Notes: generated by a model from the letters alone, not told the origin. Positions 28,233-40,205 are shown, counted from the first letter of the stretch. The stretch is 44,765 bases of DNA from Domibacillus tundrae (GCF_000970675.1 NZ_LAJA01000035.1:1-44765); one strand, 5' to 3'. Program-made: numbers and translations.

Positions 28233-29609
28233 TTAATCATTTTTCGGAAAGATTTTTCGAACGTAGCTTTCTTTATTCACTTGGCGGGCACGGGCAATCG
28301 CCATTGATTCTTCCGGCACTTCGTCGGTAATCGTAGATCCCGCGGCCACATAAGCACCTTTTTTTACGGTGACAGGTGCAACAAGATTCGAATTACAGCC
28401 GATAAACGCACCGTCTTCAATCGTTGTTAAAAATTTGTTTTTCCCGTCGTAGTTGACGGTAATGGCGCCACAGCCGATGTTCACATCGCTGCCTACTTGT
28501 GCATCACCAATATAGCTCAAGTGAGACGCTTTGCTGCCTTTGCCAAATGATGCTTTTTTCACTTCAACAAAATTGCCGATTTTCACTTCATTGGCAAGCG
28601 ATGACTTTGGACGGATGTGTGCAAATGGTCCAATGTTAACATCTGAGCCAATTTGGCTGTCAAAGGCCGCCGACTGGCGAATCACAGTCCGATTTCCGAC
28701 CTCGCATTCACAAATTTCACTGTTTGGTCCAATGACACAGTCCTCACCAATCGATGTGGTGCCGGAAATAATCGTTCCAGGGTGAACCACTGTATCAGAA
28801 CCGATGGCAACATCCGGCCCAATATATGTGTTTTGCGGATCAATAATGGTTACACCAGCGCGCATATGCTGTTCGTTAATTCGTGCCCGCATAAGGCGTT
28901 CTGCTTCACTAAGTGCAACACGGTCATTGACGCCTAGTGTTTCATCAAAGCTTTCTGTTTGATACGCAGAAACGGTTTCACCGGCCGCTTTTAAAATTTC
29001 GATGACGTCCGGTAAGTAGTATTCACCCTGGACATTTTCATTTGAAACATTTTTTAATGCCTCAAACAATGCTTTATTATCAAAGCAGTACGTGCCTGTA
29101 TTAATTTCTTTCACAGCACGCTCCTGATCCGACGCGTCTTTATGCTCTACAATACGGGTAACAGATCCATCCGTTCCACGAAGAATACGGCCATATCCAT
29201 CCGGTTTTTCCGCATGAGCCGTTAAAATCGTCGCTTTTGCGTTTGTTTCCTGATGATGCTTAACAAGTGCTTCCATTGTTGACGTCTGAATGAGAGGTGT
29301 ATCTCCGCACACAACAAGCGTGCAGCCTTCCTTTCCATCCAACATCGACTGCGCTTGAATAACCGCATGTGCTGTACCGAGCTGTTCTTCCTGCAGAGCG
29401 TAAGCAGATCGGTCTCCAAGCTGCGCCTTTACTTTTTCAGCACCGTGACCAACGATTGTCACAATTTGTTCTGTATGTAAACCTGAAATTTGATCAATAA
29501 CATGTTCTACCATTGGCTTTCCACAGACCGGGTGCAGCACTTTATACAATTTTGACTTCATGCGCGTTCCCTGTCCTGCAGCCAGAATCACAGCGTAAAT
29601 ATTCATCAT
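28233..29609 (-). CDS. glmU: Bifunctional GlcNAc-1-phosphate uridyltransferase / GlcN-1-P acetyltransferase
   Basis: Makes UDP-GlcNAc for peptidoglycan and teichoic acid linkage. The 458-residue product has the N-terminal nucleotidyltransferase ([20 protein letters not shown], then QLGTAHAV and VVCGDTPL). It ends in a left-handed beta-helix of hexapeptide repeats (about 255-440) with [26 protein letters not shown] 29609 lies 6 nt after GAGGAGG and a second ATG follows immediately. It is upstream of prs in one likely operon. Confidence 0.98.
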   Translation of the reverse strand: MMNIYAVILAAGQGTRMKSKLYKVLHPVCGKPMVEHVIDQISGLHTEQIVTIVGHGAEKVKAQLGDRSAYALQEEQLGTAHAVIQAQSMLDGKEGCTLVVCGDTPLIQTSTMEALVKHHQETNAKATILTAHAEKPDGYGRILRGTDGSVTRIVEHKDASDQERAVKEINTGTYCFDNKALFEALKNVSNENVQGEYYLPDVIEILKAAGETVSAYQTESFDETLGVNDRVALSEAERLMRARINEQHMRAGVTIIDPQNTYIGPDVAIGSDTVVHPGTIISGTTSIGEDCVIGPNSEICECEVGNRTVIRQSAAFDSQIGSDVNIGPFAHIRPKSSLANEVKIGNFVEVKKASFGKGSKASHLSYIGDAQVGSDVNIGCGAITVNYDGKNKFLTTIEDGAFIGCNSNLVAPVTVKKGAYVAAGSTITDEVPEESMAIARARQVNKESYVRKIFPKND

Positions 29610-29705
29610 GAAAGGCCTCCTCACCTGATTATCCACTATTGAATATATCTTAAATACCGGTTAATTTCAATCAAAGCAGGAAAATGACACATTTTTGACA
29701 ACGCA

Positions 29706-29740
29706 AAAAAGAGCCCCCACATAATCAGGCTCTTGCTGAA
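29706..29740 (-). terminator. spoVG terminator
   Basis: Minus strand: AAGAGCC/GGCTCTT stem followed by a T run, between spoVG and glmU. With a 12-nt loop it may be leaky, allowing some read-through into glmU. Confidence 0.7.
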
Positions 29741-29783
29741 AAAAAAAGCGGCAGCTGCCACGTTGATGAAATAAAAAACATAA

Positions 29784-30077
29784 TTACGCCTCTTCAAGCG
29801 CAACCAGTTCTTCTTTCTCCATTTTGCATACGCGGTGATATTCTTCAAGCACCGTATCTTGAATTTTCCCGCGGGTTCCGGAATTGATCGGGTGCGCAAT
29901 ATCGCGGAATTCTCCTTCCGGTGTCCGTTTGCTTGGCATTGCCACAAATAGGCCGTTATTGCCGTCAATGACGCGAATGTCATGAATAACAAATTCCCCG
30001 TCAAATGTAATGGATGCGATCGCTCTCATCCGGCCTTCTGTTTGAACACGGCGTAATCTTATGTCTGTTATTTCCAC
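29784..30077 (-). CDS. spoVG: SpoVG, septation and RNA/DNA-binding regulator
   Basis: Small nucleic-acid-binding regulator first found as a sporulation gene. The 97-residue product is nearly identical to other Bacillus SpoVG proteins: [40 protein letters not shown], and a C-terminal FRDIAHPI helix region. It starts with GTG 30077 behind AAAGGGGGTG. A perfect sigma-H promoter and an AT-rich upstream region precede it. In B. subtilis this gene is the model target of sigma-H activation and AbrB repression. Confidence 0.98.
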   Translation of the reverse strand: MEITDIRLRRVQTEGRMRAIASITFDGEFVIHDIRVIDGNNGLFVAMPSKRTPEGEFRDIAHPINSGTRGKIQDTVLEEYHRVCKMEKEELVALEEA

Positions 30078-30121
30078 GCATATTCACCCCCTTTCCCCGT
30101 ATTTAAAAAAGCCTAAACTAC

Positions 30122-30150
30122 TTATTCCATAATCGTTGCAATATTCCTTC
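30122..30150 (-). promoter_or_regulatory. sigma-H promoter of spoVG
   Basis: Minus strand: GAAGGAATA (30142-30150), 11-bp spacer, ATGGAATAA (30122-30130). Both elements match the sigma-H consensus RNAGGAWWW-N11/12-RNNGAATWW at every position. An A/T-rich tract lies upstream (30151-30180), a plausible AbrB-binding region by analogy with B. subtilis. Confidence 0.85.
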
Positions 30151-30174
30151 TTTTTTAACCAAAAAAATTTGAAC

Positions 30175-30199
30175 AAAAAAAACCGGCGCAAGGCCGGTT
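30175..30199 (-). terminator. ridA terminator
   Basis: Minus strand: AACCGGC/GCCGGTT stem, 5-nt loop, T8 run, at the ridA stop codon and just upstream of the spoVG promoter. Confidence 0.85.
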
Positions 30200-30576
30200 T
30201 ATGCTTTTACAAGCGCAATAATTTCAATTTCTACTTTCACATCTTTGGGAAGACGCGCTACTTCAACACATGAACGGGCAGGCTTGTGCGCTGAGAAATA
30301 TTCCCCGTACACATCATTAAACGGTGCAAATTCATTCATATCAGACAGAAAAACAGTTGCTTTCACAACGGTTTCAAGGGAAGCCCCTGCTTCTTCAAGG
30401 ACGGCTTTTAAATTTGCGAATACTTGATGGGTCTGCTCTTCAATTGTGCCTTCTACAAGTGTGCCTTCTGCTGTAAGCGGAATTTGGCCGGAGCTGTAAA
30501 ACAAGTTATTCACAATAATTCCTTGTGAGTACGGTCCAATTGCTGCAGGTGCTTTTATAGTATTGACGATGTTCAT
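30199..30576 (-). CDS. ridA: RidA family 2-iminobutanoate/2-iminopropanoate deaminase (YabJ)
   Basis: Hydrolyses reactive enamine/imine intermediates released by PLP enzymes. The 125-residue product has the YjgF/RidA core ([21 protein letters not shown]) and the active-site region [20 protein letters not shown] with the conserved Arg. B. subtilis yabJ also influences purine gene expression and sits in the same purR-yabJ pair. Its ATG overlaps the purR stop by 4 nt. Confidence 0.97.
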   Translation of the reverse strand: MNIVNTIKAPAAIGPYSQGIIVNNLFYSSGQIPLTAEGTLVEGTIEEQTHQVFANLKAVLEEAGASLETVVKATVFLSDMNEFAPFNDVYGEYFSAHKPARSCVEVARLPKDVKVEIEIIALVKA

Positions 30577-31418
30577 TTTGATTCCCCCTGTAAAAATTCA
30601 TTATTTTTTATAAAATAGTTGCCTTCCACAACGGAGATGGAGGCATCTTTTTCATTTACATTTTGTAATTTAACGAGTGAAATATAGTCATCAATAAGAC
30701 AATCCGGATATTCCGCTTCCACAAGAACCGCTATTCCGGCTACGGAGGCATTAAATTCAGCCAGCAAGCTGATCATGCCGTTGATTGTGCCCCCGCCTTT
30801 CATAAAATCATCGACGAGAAGAACTTTTGATCCTTCTTTTAAACTGCGTTTCGATAACACCATTGCTTGAATACGCTTTGTTGAGCCTGATACGTAGTTG
30901 ATGCTGACAGTCGGTCCTTCTGTCACCTTGCTGTCACGGCGCACGACAACAACCGGCACGTTTAAATGAGCCGCAATTGCATGAGCAATAGGAATGCCTT
31001 TCGCGGCAACCGTCATGACGGTGTCGATCTTTTTGTCTGCATATGCTGATGCGAGCAGCTTGCCAATTTTATTCATTGTGGATGGATTTCCGAGCAGATC
31101 CATAATATATAAATAGCCGCCTGGCAAAAGACGCTCCGGATTTTCGATTTGCCGGCATAACTCTGAGATAAACTCTTTCGCACTTTCTTTATCTACGCGT
31201 GCGTAAAATTTCACACCGCCCGCTGCACCCGGAACAGTCTGAAGCGTACCAATGCCGCGCTTCTCAAATGTTTCTTTAATAATAGCCAAATCCTCACTAA
31301 TGGAAGACTTGGCAGAACCAAATCTTGCCGCAAAAAGGGTCAATGACACAAGCTGATGCGGGTGCTCCAGTAAATAATGCGTCATATCAATAATACGTTC
31401 ACTTCGACGAAACTTCAT
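30573..31418 (-). CDS. purR: Purine operon repressor PurR
   Basis: PRPP-responsive repressor of purine synthesis and transport genes. The 281-residue product has an N-terminal winged helix (about 1-73, [20 protein letters not shown]). The phosphoribosyltransferase-like domain carries the PRPP motif [16 protein letters not shown] near residue 200. A paired PurBox lies just upstream, so autoregulation is likely, as in B. subtilis. It is translationally coupled to ridA. Confidence 0.98.
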   Translation of the reverse strand: MKFRRSERIIDMTHYLLEHPHQLVSLTLFAARFGSAKSSISEDLAIIKETFEKRGIGTLQTVPGAAGGVKFYARVDKESAKEFISELCRQIENPERLLPGGYLYIMDLLGNPSTMNKIGKLLASAYADKKIDTVMTVAAKGIPIAHAIAAHLNVPVVVVRRDSKVTEGPTVSINYVSGSTKRIQAMVLSKRSLKEGSKVLLVDDFMKGGGTINGMISLLAEFNASVAGIAVLVEAEYPDCLIDDYISLVKLQNVNEKDASISVVEGNYFIKNNEFLQGESK

Positions 31419-31444
31419 CGTTCTATTTAAACCTCCTGGGGAGT

Positions 31445-31488
31445 AAAACCGAATATTTTAATTATAATATATCTTAATATACGGTTTT
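31445..31488 (-). promoter_or_regulatory. PurBox pair, PurR operator upstream of purR
   Basis: Two 14-bp PurBox-like elements face each other: AAAACCGAATATTT (plus strand, 31445-31458) and AAAACCGTATATTA (minus strand, 31475-31488), separated by 16 bp. The consensus is AWWWCCGAACWWT, giving one and two mismatches. Spacing of 16-17 bp is typical of PurR control sites. The AT-rich centre could hold the purR -10. The second box overlaps the ispE stop codon. Confidence 0.75.
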
Positions 31489-32356
31489 AATCAACCAAGT
31501 CCGTGTCCCCAAGCATGCGCACTGCGTACACCTGATCACAAAATCCACGCAGGCAATTATAAACGCGGTGCATACGAGAATCGTGGCGGATTAAGCCAAA
31601 CACGGTCGGACCGCTACCGCTCATCAGCACGGCATCCGCCCCGAAACGGATCATTTGCTCTTTAATAAGCGCCACTTCGGGATGGGCGTGCAAAGTGACG
31701 GATTCCAGCACATTCCCCATGTTTTGACACATTTTGTTATAATCGTTTTCTTTAATTGCTTCAATCATTGCGTTTGTATCTGGTCGTTTCATGCGGTCAA
31801 GCTTTAAGTTTTTATACACTTCACCTGTAGAGACGCCGATCGTTGGTTTTGCAAGCACAACCCAGCAATTTGGCGGTGTCGGTAAATGCTCGATTTTTTC
31901 CCCTCGACCCGTCGCAAGTGCTGTACCGCCGTATACACAAAAAGATACATCCGAGCCAATTTCTGCCCCCATCTCCGCCAGCTCATCAAGTGACAGGCCA
32001 AGATTCCACAGCTGATTCAGCCCTTTTAGCGCGGCTGCGGCATCACTGCTTCCGCCAGCCAGCCCTGCTGCGACCGGAATCACTTTATCAATTTGAATGG
32101 ACACGCCGGTTTTAATACCATATCGATCTTTCAGCAGTTTTGCTGCCTGATAAGCGAGATTTCGGCTGTCATCCGGTACAAACCGGTTGTGCGAAATAAT
32201 CCGGATTTCGTTTTTATCCAAGCTTTCCAATTCAAGACGGTCAGCCAAATCAACTGTCGTCATAATCATTTCCACTTCATGATAGCCATCCGGCCGTTTA
32301 TGGAGCACATCAAGCGTCAGGTTAATTTTCGCTGGTGCTTTAATCATTAACTTCAT
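31487..32356 (-). CDS. ispE: 4-diphosphocytidyl-2-C-methyl-D-erythritol kinase
   Basis: GHMP kinase of the MEP isoprenoid pathway. The 289-residue product has [12 protein letters not shown] with the catalytic Lys at the N-terminus, and the ATP loop [19 protein letters not shown] near residue 95. [21 protein letters not shown] and SGSGPTVFG form the remaining substrate and phosphate contacts. It lies between veg and purR, as in B. subtilis, but sspF, which separates veg and ispE there, is absent. Confidence 0.98.
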   Translation of the reverse strand: MKLMIKAPAKINLTLDVLHKRPDGYHEVEMIMTTVDLADRLELESLDKNEIRIISHNRFVPDDSRNLAYQAAKLLKDRYGIKTGVSIQIDKVIPVAAGLAGGSSDAAAALKGLNQLWNLGLSLDELAEMGAEIGSDVSFCVYGGTALATGRGEKIEHLPTPPNCWVVLAKPTIGVSTGEVYKNLKLDRMKRPDTNAMIEAIKENDYNKMCQNMGNVLESVTLHAHPEVALIKEQMIRFGADAVLMSGSGPTVFGLIRHDSRMHRVYNCLRGFCDQVYAVRMLGDTDLVD

Positions 32357-32416
32357 TTCAGTCCACCTACTTTATGTTATACGCAATAAATTATTGTCTT
32401 ATTTTATCACAAAAGA

Positions 32417-32466
32417 AAAAGAGCCGGCTCAAAAGATTCAAATTGAATCTGTTGAGCCGGCTCCCC
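32417..32466 (-). terminator. veg terminator (long stem)
   Basis: Minus strand: an unusually long hairpin of about 20 bp (GAGCCGGCTCAA/TTGAGCCGGCTC, then a bulge and AGATTCAA/TTGAATCT), followed by T5. It fits the need to stop a very strong veg promoter. Confidence 0.9.
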
Positions 32467-32495
32467 GGTGTGCTGCTTTATAAAAAGCAAGCCAT

Positions 32496-32753
32496 TTATA
32501 CTGCGTTGCCTGCCGCTGTATCTTCAAATGTCAGTTCAACTGTTTCAGTGAGTACATCCGCGTAACTATAAGAAACGCGCTCGAATGAATTCTCGTCCTG
32601 ATCAAGTTCTACGACAAAAACAGCAGGATACGTCTCCGTTAAAATACCGGAACGCTCAATCGTCTTACGTCGTCCACCATTCGCTTTCAGCAACAATCTT
32701 TTACCCAAATGACAATCAAGCGATCTTTTTATGTCAGCTAATGTTTTCGGCAT
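32496..32753 (-). CDS. veg: Veg protein (biofilm/sporulation-associated)
   Basis: Small, highly conserved Firmicute protein. In B. subtilis it is very strongly expressed and stimulates biofilm genes by antagonising SinR. The 85-residue product matches closely ([54 protein letters not shown]). ATG 32753 sits 6 nt after GAGGTGG; upstream in-frame ATGs lie in or before that site. It has its own strong promoter and terminator. Confidence 0.97.
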   Translation of the reverse strand: MPKTLADIKRSLDCHLGKRLLLKANGGRRKTIERSGILTETYPAVFVVELDQDENSFERVSYSYADVLTETVELTFEDTAAGNAV

Positions 32754-32775
32754 TTGCATCCACCTCACTATGTTT

Positions 32776-32804
32776 AGTGTAGCACAAACTCCTGTTTTAG
32801 TCAA
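32776..32804 (-). promoter_or_regulatory. strong sigma-A promoter of veg
   Basis: Minus strand: TTGACT (32799-32804), 17-bp spacer, TACACT (32776-32781), with an A/T-rich UP-like tract upstream. The leader to the ribosome binding site closely resembles the well-known B. subtilis veg promoter region. Confidence 0.85.
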
Positions 32805-32905
32805 ACAAATAAAATATTTTATCAGCGTCGCCTTCTAATGTCAATATTTTTTGTTCGGCAAATATCGATTTTTTTCGATAACGTTAGTATTTCCCAAGTT
32901 TATAA

Positions 32906-32936
32906 AAAAAACCACTCTATTTTCAAGAGCAGTTAA
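32906..32936 (-). terminator. rsmA terminator
   Basis: Minus strand: AACTGCTCT/AGAGTGGTT stem with two G-U pairs, then T8, starting at the rsmA stop. yabG, which follows ksgA in B. subtilis, is absent between here and veg. Confidence 0.75.
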
Positions 32937-34372
<1,436 letters not shown>

Positions 34373-34415
34373 TTTTCCTCCGAACGAAAAAGCGGAGGCT
34401 TTGTGAGCCCCCTGC

Positions 34416-35183
34416 TTAATCAAGTTGAAACAGTGTGTTGGCGTTTTTCATCGTTGCAGCCGCCACTTCTTCATATGAAAGATGTTTAAGCGCCGCAATT
34501 TCCTCAGCCACGAGTTTTACATAAGCGGGCTCGTTCCGCTTGCCGCGATATGGATGCGGCGCAAGATACGGGCAATCCGTTTCAATCAATAGCTTATCAA
34601 GCGGCACCGCTTCCGCCACTTCTTTCGGCTTCTTCGCATTTTTAAACGTCACGGGACCGCCAAGAGAAATGTAAAAATTTAATTTAACGCATTCAAGTGC
34701 CGTTTCAGCACTGCCGCTAAAGCAGTGCATAACGCCGCCCACATCGCTGGCGCCTTCTTCTTTTAAAATATCAACAATATCCTGCGTTGCTTCCCGATTA
34801 TGAATAATGATTGGCAGCTTCACTTTTTTAGCCAGACGAATCTGGCGGCGAAATACGTCTTTTTGCACGTCCTTTGGTGACTTATCCCAGTGATAATCAA
34901 GGCCCATTTCCCCAATTGCGACGACTTTCGGATGGTTAGCGAGTTCTTCAATCCAATTCAAATCTTCTTCTGTCATATCAATGGCGTCAACCGGATGCCA
35001 GCCGACAGCCGCATACAGCCAATCATATTTTTCCACAAGTTCCATCGCCCGTGTAATCGTCAGCCGGTCAAATCCGACCACAACCATTCGTTTTACACCG
35101 GCTTCTTGAGCGCGCTTCATAACATCTTCTACATCTTCTTGAAACTGATCTGCATTTAAATGAACGTGTGTATCAAATAGCAT
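34416..35183 (-). CDS. tatD: TatD family metal-dependent hydrolase (YabD)
   Basis: Mg-dependent DNase-type hydrolase of the amidohydrolase-like TIM barrel group. The 255-residue product has the metal site DTHVHLN at the N-terminus, GEMGLDYHWD, PIIIHNREA, HCFSGS and ETDCPYLAP. The ATG at 35183 follows GGGTGAT. A longer frame from 35216 would read through the parS palindrome and is rejected. It is cotranscribed with metS upstream and rnmV-rsmA downstream. Confidence 0.96.
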   Translation of the reverse strand: MLFDTHVHLNADQFQEDVEDVMKRAQEAGVKRMVVVGFDRLTITRAMELVEKYDWLYAAVGWHPVDAIDMTEEDLNWIEELANHPKVVAIGEMGLDYHWDKSPKDVQKDVFRRQIRLAKKVKLPIIIHNREATQDIVDILKEEGASDVGGVMHCFSGSAETALECVKLNFYISLGGPVTFKNAKKPKEVAEAVPLDKLLIETDCPYLAPHPYRGKRNEPAYVKLVAEEIAALKHLSYEEVAAATMKNANTLFQLD

Positions 35184-35199
35184 GTTATCACCCGTCTTT

Positions 35200-35215
35200 T
35201 GTTTCACGTGAAACA
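35200..35215. promoter_or_regulatory. parS: parS chromosome-segregation site
   Basis: TGTTTCACGTGAAACA is a perfect 16-bp palindrome. It matches the Bacillus ParB (Spo0J) binding consensus TGTTNCACGTGAAACA. It sits between the metS stop codon and the tatD start. B. subtilis also has one of its origin-proximal parS sites at metS, which supports function here. Confidence 0.92.
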
Positions 35216-35216
35216 A

Positions 35217-37259
<2,043 letters not shown>

Positions 37260-37327
37260 TCACTTCTTTTATTTTCTCCCATATCTGAATAAATGTAAAT
37301 ATGAACACTTTTTTTTCTGTTAATTTC

Positions 37328-37374
37328 TTTGTCGAATAATCACTTTTATTCGACAAATTTCGACACATGTCGAA
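37328..37374. promoter_or_regulatory. cluster of four Spo0A boxes
   Basis: TGTCGAA occurs on the plus strand at 37330-37336 and 37368-37374, and on the minus strand at 37349-37355 and 37359-37365. All four are exact heptamers. The first two form arms of a perfect 12-bp inverted repeat (TTTGTCGAATAA at 37328-37339 and its complement at 37346-37357). The last two face each other across 2 bp. Confidence 0.75.
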
Positions 37375-37468
37375 AAAATTTTTAAAAGTGTTTTGCTTTT
37401 TCTGACTTAAAACATTGGTAAATCAACATTTAAGCCTTTCATTTACTTGAAGAATTAGATTTTATTTA

Positions 37469-37497
37469 TTGACGTTTATGGCAAGTCTTGGTATAAT
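37469..37497 (+). promoter_or_regulatory. sigma-A promoter of abrB
   Basis: Plus strand: TTGACG (37469-37474), 17-bp spacer, TATAAT (37492-37497), about 95 nt before the abrB ATG. The transcript would start near 37504, just ahead of two Spo0A boxes. Confidence 0.9.
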
Positions 37498-37518
37498 TAC
37501 GTCATAGGGTAAGTTTTT

Positions 37519-37535
37519 TGTCGAATATTGACGAA
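37519..37535 (+). promoter_or_regulatory. tandem Spo0A repressor boxes downstream of the abrB promoter
   Basis: TGTCGAA (37519-37525) and TGACGAA (37529-37535), 10 bp apart on the same strand, at about +15 to +31 of the predicted transcript. The same arrangement underlies Spo0A repression of abrB in B. subtilis. Confidence 0.85.
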
Positions 37536-37591
37536 TGAATTTAGATAACGCTATTTGAACGACACACATATATTGAGAGGAGCTTTTTAAA

Positions 37592-37876
37592 ATGAAATCA
37601 ACAGGTATTGTACGTAAAGTAGACGAACTCGGACGGGTCGTTATTCCAATTGAATTGCGCCGTACGTTGGGAATTGCAGAAAAAGACGCGCTTGAAATTT
37701 ATGTGGATGACGAAAAAATCATTCTTAAAAAATACAAGCCGAGCATGACGTGCCAAGTAACAGGCGAAGTATCTGACGATAACATCAAACTTGCCGATGG
37801 CAAACTAATCCTTAGCCATGAAGGCGCTGAGATTTTAATGAAAGAAATTGAAGAAGCATTCGCAAAAGGTAAATAA
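37592..37876 (+). CDS. abrB: Transition-state regulator AbrB
   Basis: Represses stationary-phase, biofilm and sporulation genes during growth. The 94-residue product has the canonical swapped-hairpin DNA-binding domain at 1-53 (STGIVRKVDELGRVVIP, LGIAEKDALEIYVDDEKIILKKY, Cys in MTCQVTG). The C-terminal oligomerisation domain is shorter and more variable. It is the only protein gene here on the plus strand, divergent from metS and convergent with rsmI, as in B. subtilis. Ribosome binding site AGAGGAG. Confidence 0.98.
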   Translation: MKSTGIVRKVDELGRVVIPIELRRTLGIAEKDALEIYVDDEKIILKKYKPSMTCQVTGEVSDDNIKLADGKLILSHEGAEILMKEIEEAFAKGK

Positions 37877-37883
37877 GACTATA

Positions 37884-37911
37884 AAAAAGGTGCCTTCCCG
37901 GGCACCTTTTT
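37884..37911 (+). terminator. bidirectional terminator between abrB and rsmI
   Basis: AAAGGTGCC/GGCACCTTT stem with a 6-nt loop and a T7 tail, plus an A6 tract on the other side. It serves abrB on the plus strand and rsmI on the minus strand. Confidence 0.9.
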
Positions 37912-37915
37912 TTGT

Positions 37916-38788
37916 TTATATATGGTAAGCAGCATAAACATCGCGTTTTGACAGATTCCGTTCTTTCGCTACTTGTTTAATCGCCTCTTTTGAATTCATG
38001 CTTTGTTCTGTTACATAATGAGCAACGTGAGCTTCAACGGTCATGTCTGTCCACCACTGCACTTCTATTTCAGCGGCCGGTTCTTTGCCACTTCCTTCAA
38101 TAATCAAGCAAAATTCACCTTTAATATCCGATTCCGCTGCCCATTTTGCCGCTTCCTGAATGGTTCCGCGCAAAAATTCTTCAAACTTTTTCGTCAGTTC
38201 ACGGCTTAAGACAATCCGCCGCTCGGTCCCTAAATATTCTTCCATGAGCGTAAGTGTTTCTTTTAAACGATGAGGCGATTCGTACAAAATAAACGTATGC
38301 TGCACATTCGCCAGTTTTTCAAGTTCTTTTTTCTTTTCTTTTTTTCCGCGGCTTAAAAAGCCGTAAAAATAAAATGGCTGTGGTACAATACCAGAAGCAA
38401 TCAATGCTGTCACGGCCGCATTTGCGCCCGGAAGTGGCACAACGTTCACACCCGACTCAATTGCCATCACAACAAGTTCATGCCCTGGATCGGAAATACA
38501 TGGCGTGCCGGCATCACTGACAAGCGCAACGGTTTCTCCCGCCTGCATACGGTCAATCAGCTTGCGGCCTGCTGCTTTATTGCTATATTCATGATAGCTG
38601 ACTACCGGTGTCGCTACCTCAAAATAATTGCATAGTTTTTTCGTATTGCGCGTATCTTCCGCCGCGATGACATCTGCTTCTTTCATAATCCGAATCGCAC
38701 GGACCGTTATATCTTCCAAATTCCCGATCGGCACCGGCACAAGGTACAGCATGCCCGTCTTTTTTTCAAAGCTTTTCTGCGAGTTCAC
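37916..38788 (-). CDS. rsmI: 16S rRNA (cytidine-1402 2'-O) methyltransferase
   Basis: SAM-dependent enzyme of the tetrapyrrole-methylase fold that methylates the ribose of C1402. The 290-residue product has [18 protein letters not shown] near the start, [35 protein letters not shown] and [15 protein letters not shown] 38788 follows AAGGAG at 8 nt and overlaps the end of yazA by 23 nt. Any longer form would run through yazA. Confidence 0.97.
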   Translation of the reverse strand: MNSQKSFEKKTGMLYLVPVPIGNLEDITVRAIRIMKEADVIAAEDTRNTKKLCNYFEVATPVVSYHEYSNKAAGRKLIDRMQAGETVALVSDAGTPCISDPGHELVVMAIESGVNVVPLPGANAAVTALIASGIVPQPFYFYGFLSRGKKEKKKELEKLANVQHTFILYESPHRLKETLTLMEEYLGTERRIVLSRELTKKFEEFLRGTIQEAAKWAAESDIKGEFCLIIEGSGKEPAAEIEVQWWTDMTVEAHVAHYVTEQSMNSKEAIKQVAKERNLSKRDVYAAYHI

Positions 38789-39047
38789 CGCCCACACTCC
38801 TTTTTTGTAAGTACGCTTCTTTTTTTCGGCGCGGAAGTTGTTTAAAGGCATATTCCGCACGCATTGCTTCCTGTTTTGTTTGGAATGATTCACTATGAAT
38901 AAGCATCACAGGCAGACGGGCGCGTGTATACTTTGCTCCTTTTCCCGCATTATGGACACTCATTCGTTTGTCCAAATCATTCGTATACCCTGCGTAAAGG
39001 GAGCCGTCATTGCATTTAACGACGTAAAAATGGTGGCTCGTCTCCAT
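38766..39047 (-). CDS. yazA: GIY-YIG nuclease-superfamily protein (YazA/UPF0213)
   Basis: Small single-domain protein of 93 residues with the GIY-YIG fold: [24 protein letters not shown] holds the two Tyr-containing strands and the conserved Arg. It is related to the nuclease domain of UvrC and SLX1, but the substrate of this stand-alone group is unknown. Both ends overlap neighbours (32 nt with trmN6, 23 nt with rsmI), showing a compact operon. Confidence 0.93.
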   Translation of the reverse strand: METSHHFYVVKCNDGSLYAGYTNDLDKRMSVHNAGKGAKYTRARLPVMLIHSESFQTKQEAMRAEYAFKQLPRRKKEAYLQKRSVGGELAEKL

Positions 39048-39780
39048 ATAAAAGGGTCCTCACTTCGTCTGTATATTCGCCTTTTTCATCATAAACGTAA
39101 AGCGGCGGCAAAATTTTCAAATCTGGTGCTCCGTCTTTAATGCCCTCCACAAGGACAGTATTTGCTTCTTTGTTTCCCGCTTTCGGATAGACAAACTGGA
39201 TGCGCTTCGGCTCAATCCGGTACTTTCTCATTAACGTAACGATATCGAGCAGCCGGCCGGGGCGGTGGACAAATGCCGCTTTTCCTCCTTGCTTTAACAA
39301 CTGGGAAGACGACAGAATGCAATCTTCTAACGTGCACATAATTTCATGGCGGGCAATGGCCAAATGTTCATTCAAATTAATTTCATTTGCTGACGGGGTC
39401 AAAAAATACGGAGGATTGCATGTGACGAGTGTATGCTTTTCTTTACCCAGCCGCTCAGGCGCTTTTTTTAAATCATCGTTCACCATTTGAATTTGCGTGT
39501 TTAAGCCGTTATATGTCACGCTTCGGACTGCCATATCATAAAGCCGCTCCTGTATTTCTACGCCAGTCATTGATACGCTCGTTCTCGCCGACATTAAGAG
39601 CGGCACAACACCGTTTCCTGAACAAAGATCAACGATAGATCCGCGTGTTTTCGGTACAGAAGCAAATCGAGCTAAAAGGACGGCATCCAGTGAAAAGGAA
39701 AAAACAGATGGACTTTGAATGATCCGCAGCTCTTCTGCCAGCAAATAATCAAGCCGCTCACCTTCTTTTAATTCGAACAT
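39016..39780 (-). CDS. trmN6: tRNA1(Val) adenine-37 N6-methyltransferase-like protein (YabB)
   Basis: Class I SAM methyltransferase of the YfiC/TrmN6 group, 254 residues. The SAM-binding motif is [14 protein letters not shown]. The amino-methylase catalytic motif TCNPPYF (NPPY) identifies an N6-adenine or N-glutamine-type enzyme. [11 protein letters not shown] and HRPGRL are typical of YfiC relatives. The specific tRNA target is assigned by family, not proven. It lies between yabA and yazA. Confidence 0.9.
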   Translation of the reverse strand: MFELKEGERLDYLLAEELRIIQSPSVFSFSLDAVLLARFASVPKTRGSIVDLCSGNGVVPLLMSARTSVSMTGVEIQERLYDMAVRSVTYNGLNTQIQMVNDDLKKAPERLGKEKHTLVTCNPPYFLTPSANEINLNEHLAIARHEIMCTLEDCILSSSQLLKQGGKAAFVHRPGRLLDIVTLMRKYRIEPKRIQFVYPKAGNKEANTVLVEGIKDGAPDLKILPPLYVYDEKGEYTDEVRTLLYGDEPPFLRR

Positions 39781-39805
39781 AATCCTTACTCCTTTTGCAC
39801 AAAAG

Positions 39806-39832
39806 AACCTTCCTTGTAAAAGGAAGGCTTCG
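39806..39832 (-). terminator. possible terminator after yabA
   Basis: Minus strand: GCCTTCCTT/AAGGAAGG stem with a TTAC loop and the T-rich but interrupted tail TTCTTTTGT. It may act only partially, because trmN6 follows at once. Confidence 0.45.
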
Positions 39833-39838
39833 ATCTCG

Positions 39839-40201
39839 TTATTTTTTATTTAAAAAGGATAAGCAAAACAGACAGTCTTCGTCTTTACGCGGGCTTCCAA
39901 AGTGCACACTGCAAATATGAAATCCTTCTTGATACAAACGGGCCAGGTTATCATAGCCTTCGCCGATATCTGCTCCACGCGCCTGTACATTAGCCGCCCC
40001 TGATGCTTTTCGTTCATGACCGCGGTCTAGTTCTTCAAGACGGCGGCGCAAATGATCATTTTCAATCATTAATGAATTATTTTCTTCCAATATTTCGGCT
40101 AACTGCACCTTCACTTCGCCAAGCTGCTGATACAGTTCACCGATTTGCAGCTCCATATGGCTGACTGAATCAAAAATGCCTTTCTTGTCTAGCTTTTCCA
40201 C
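39839..40201 (-). CDS. yabA: Replication initiation control protein YabA
   Basis: Negative regulator of DnaA-oriC initiation that bridges DnaA and the DnaN clamp. The 120-residue product has an N-terminal coiled coil (about 5-65). The C-terminal zinc-binding domain carries [20 protein letters not shown], with its His/Cys ligands. GTG 40201 has AGGTGAT 7 nt upstream and matches the usual N-terminus; GTG 40213 would overlap ricT further and has a poor site. It lies downstream of ricT. Confidence 0.95.
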   Translation of the reverse strand: MEKLDKKGIFDSVSHMELQIGELYQQLGEVKVQLAEILEENNSLMIENDHLRRRLEELDRGHERKASGAANVQARGADIGEGYDNLARLYQEGFHICSVHFGSPRKDEDCLFCLSFLNKK

Positions 40202-40205
40202 CGCA

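Noticed and set aside
29636-30004. 122-residue minus-strand frame overlapping spoVG
   Set aside because: Lies in another frame of spoVG and its downstream terminator; low-complexity, no ribosome binding site, and the terminator is embedded in it.
35184-35216. Eleven-residue N-terminal extension of tatD
   Set aside because: It would be encoded by the parS palindrome and has no ribosome binding site; family members start at the later ATG.
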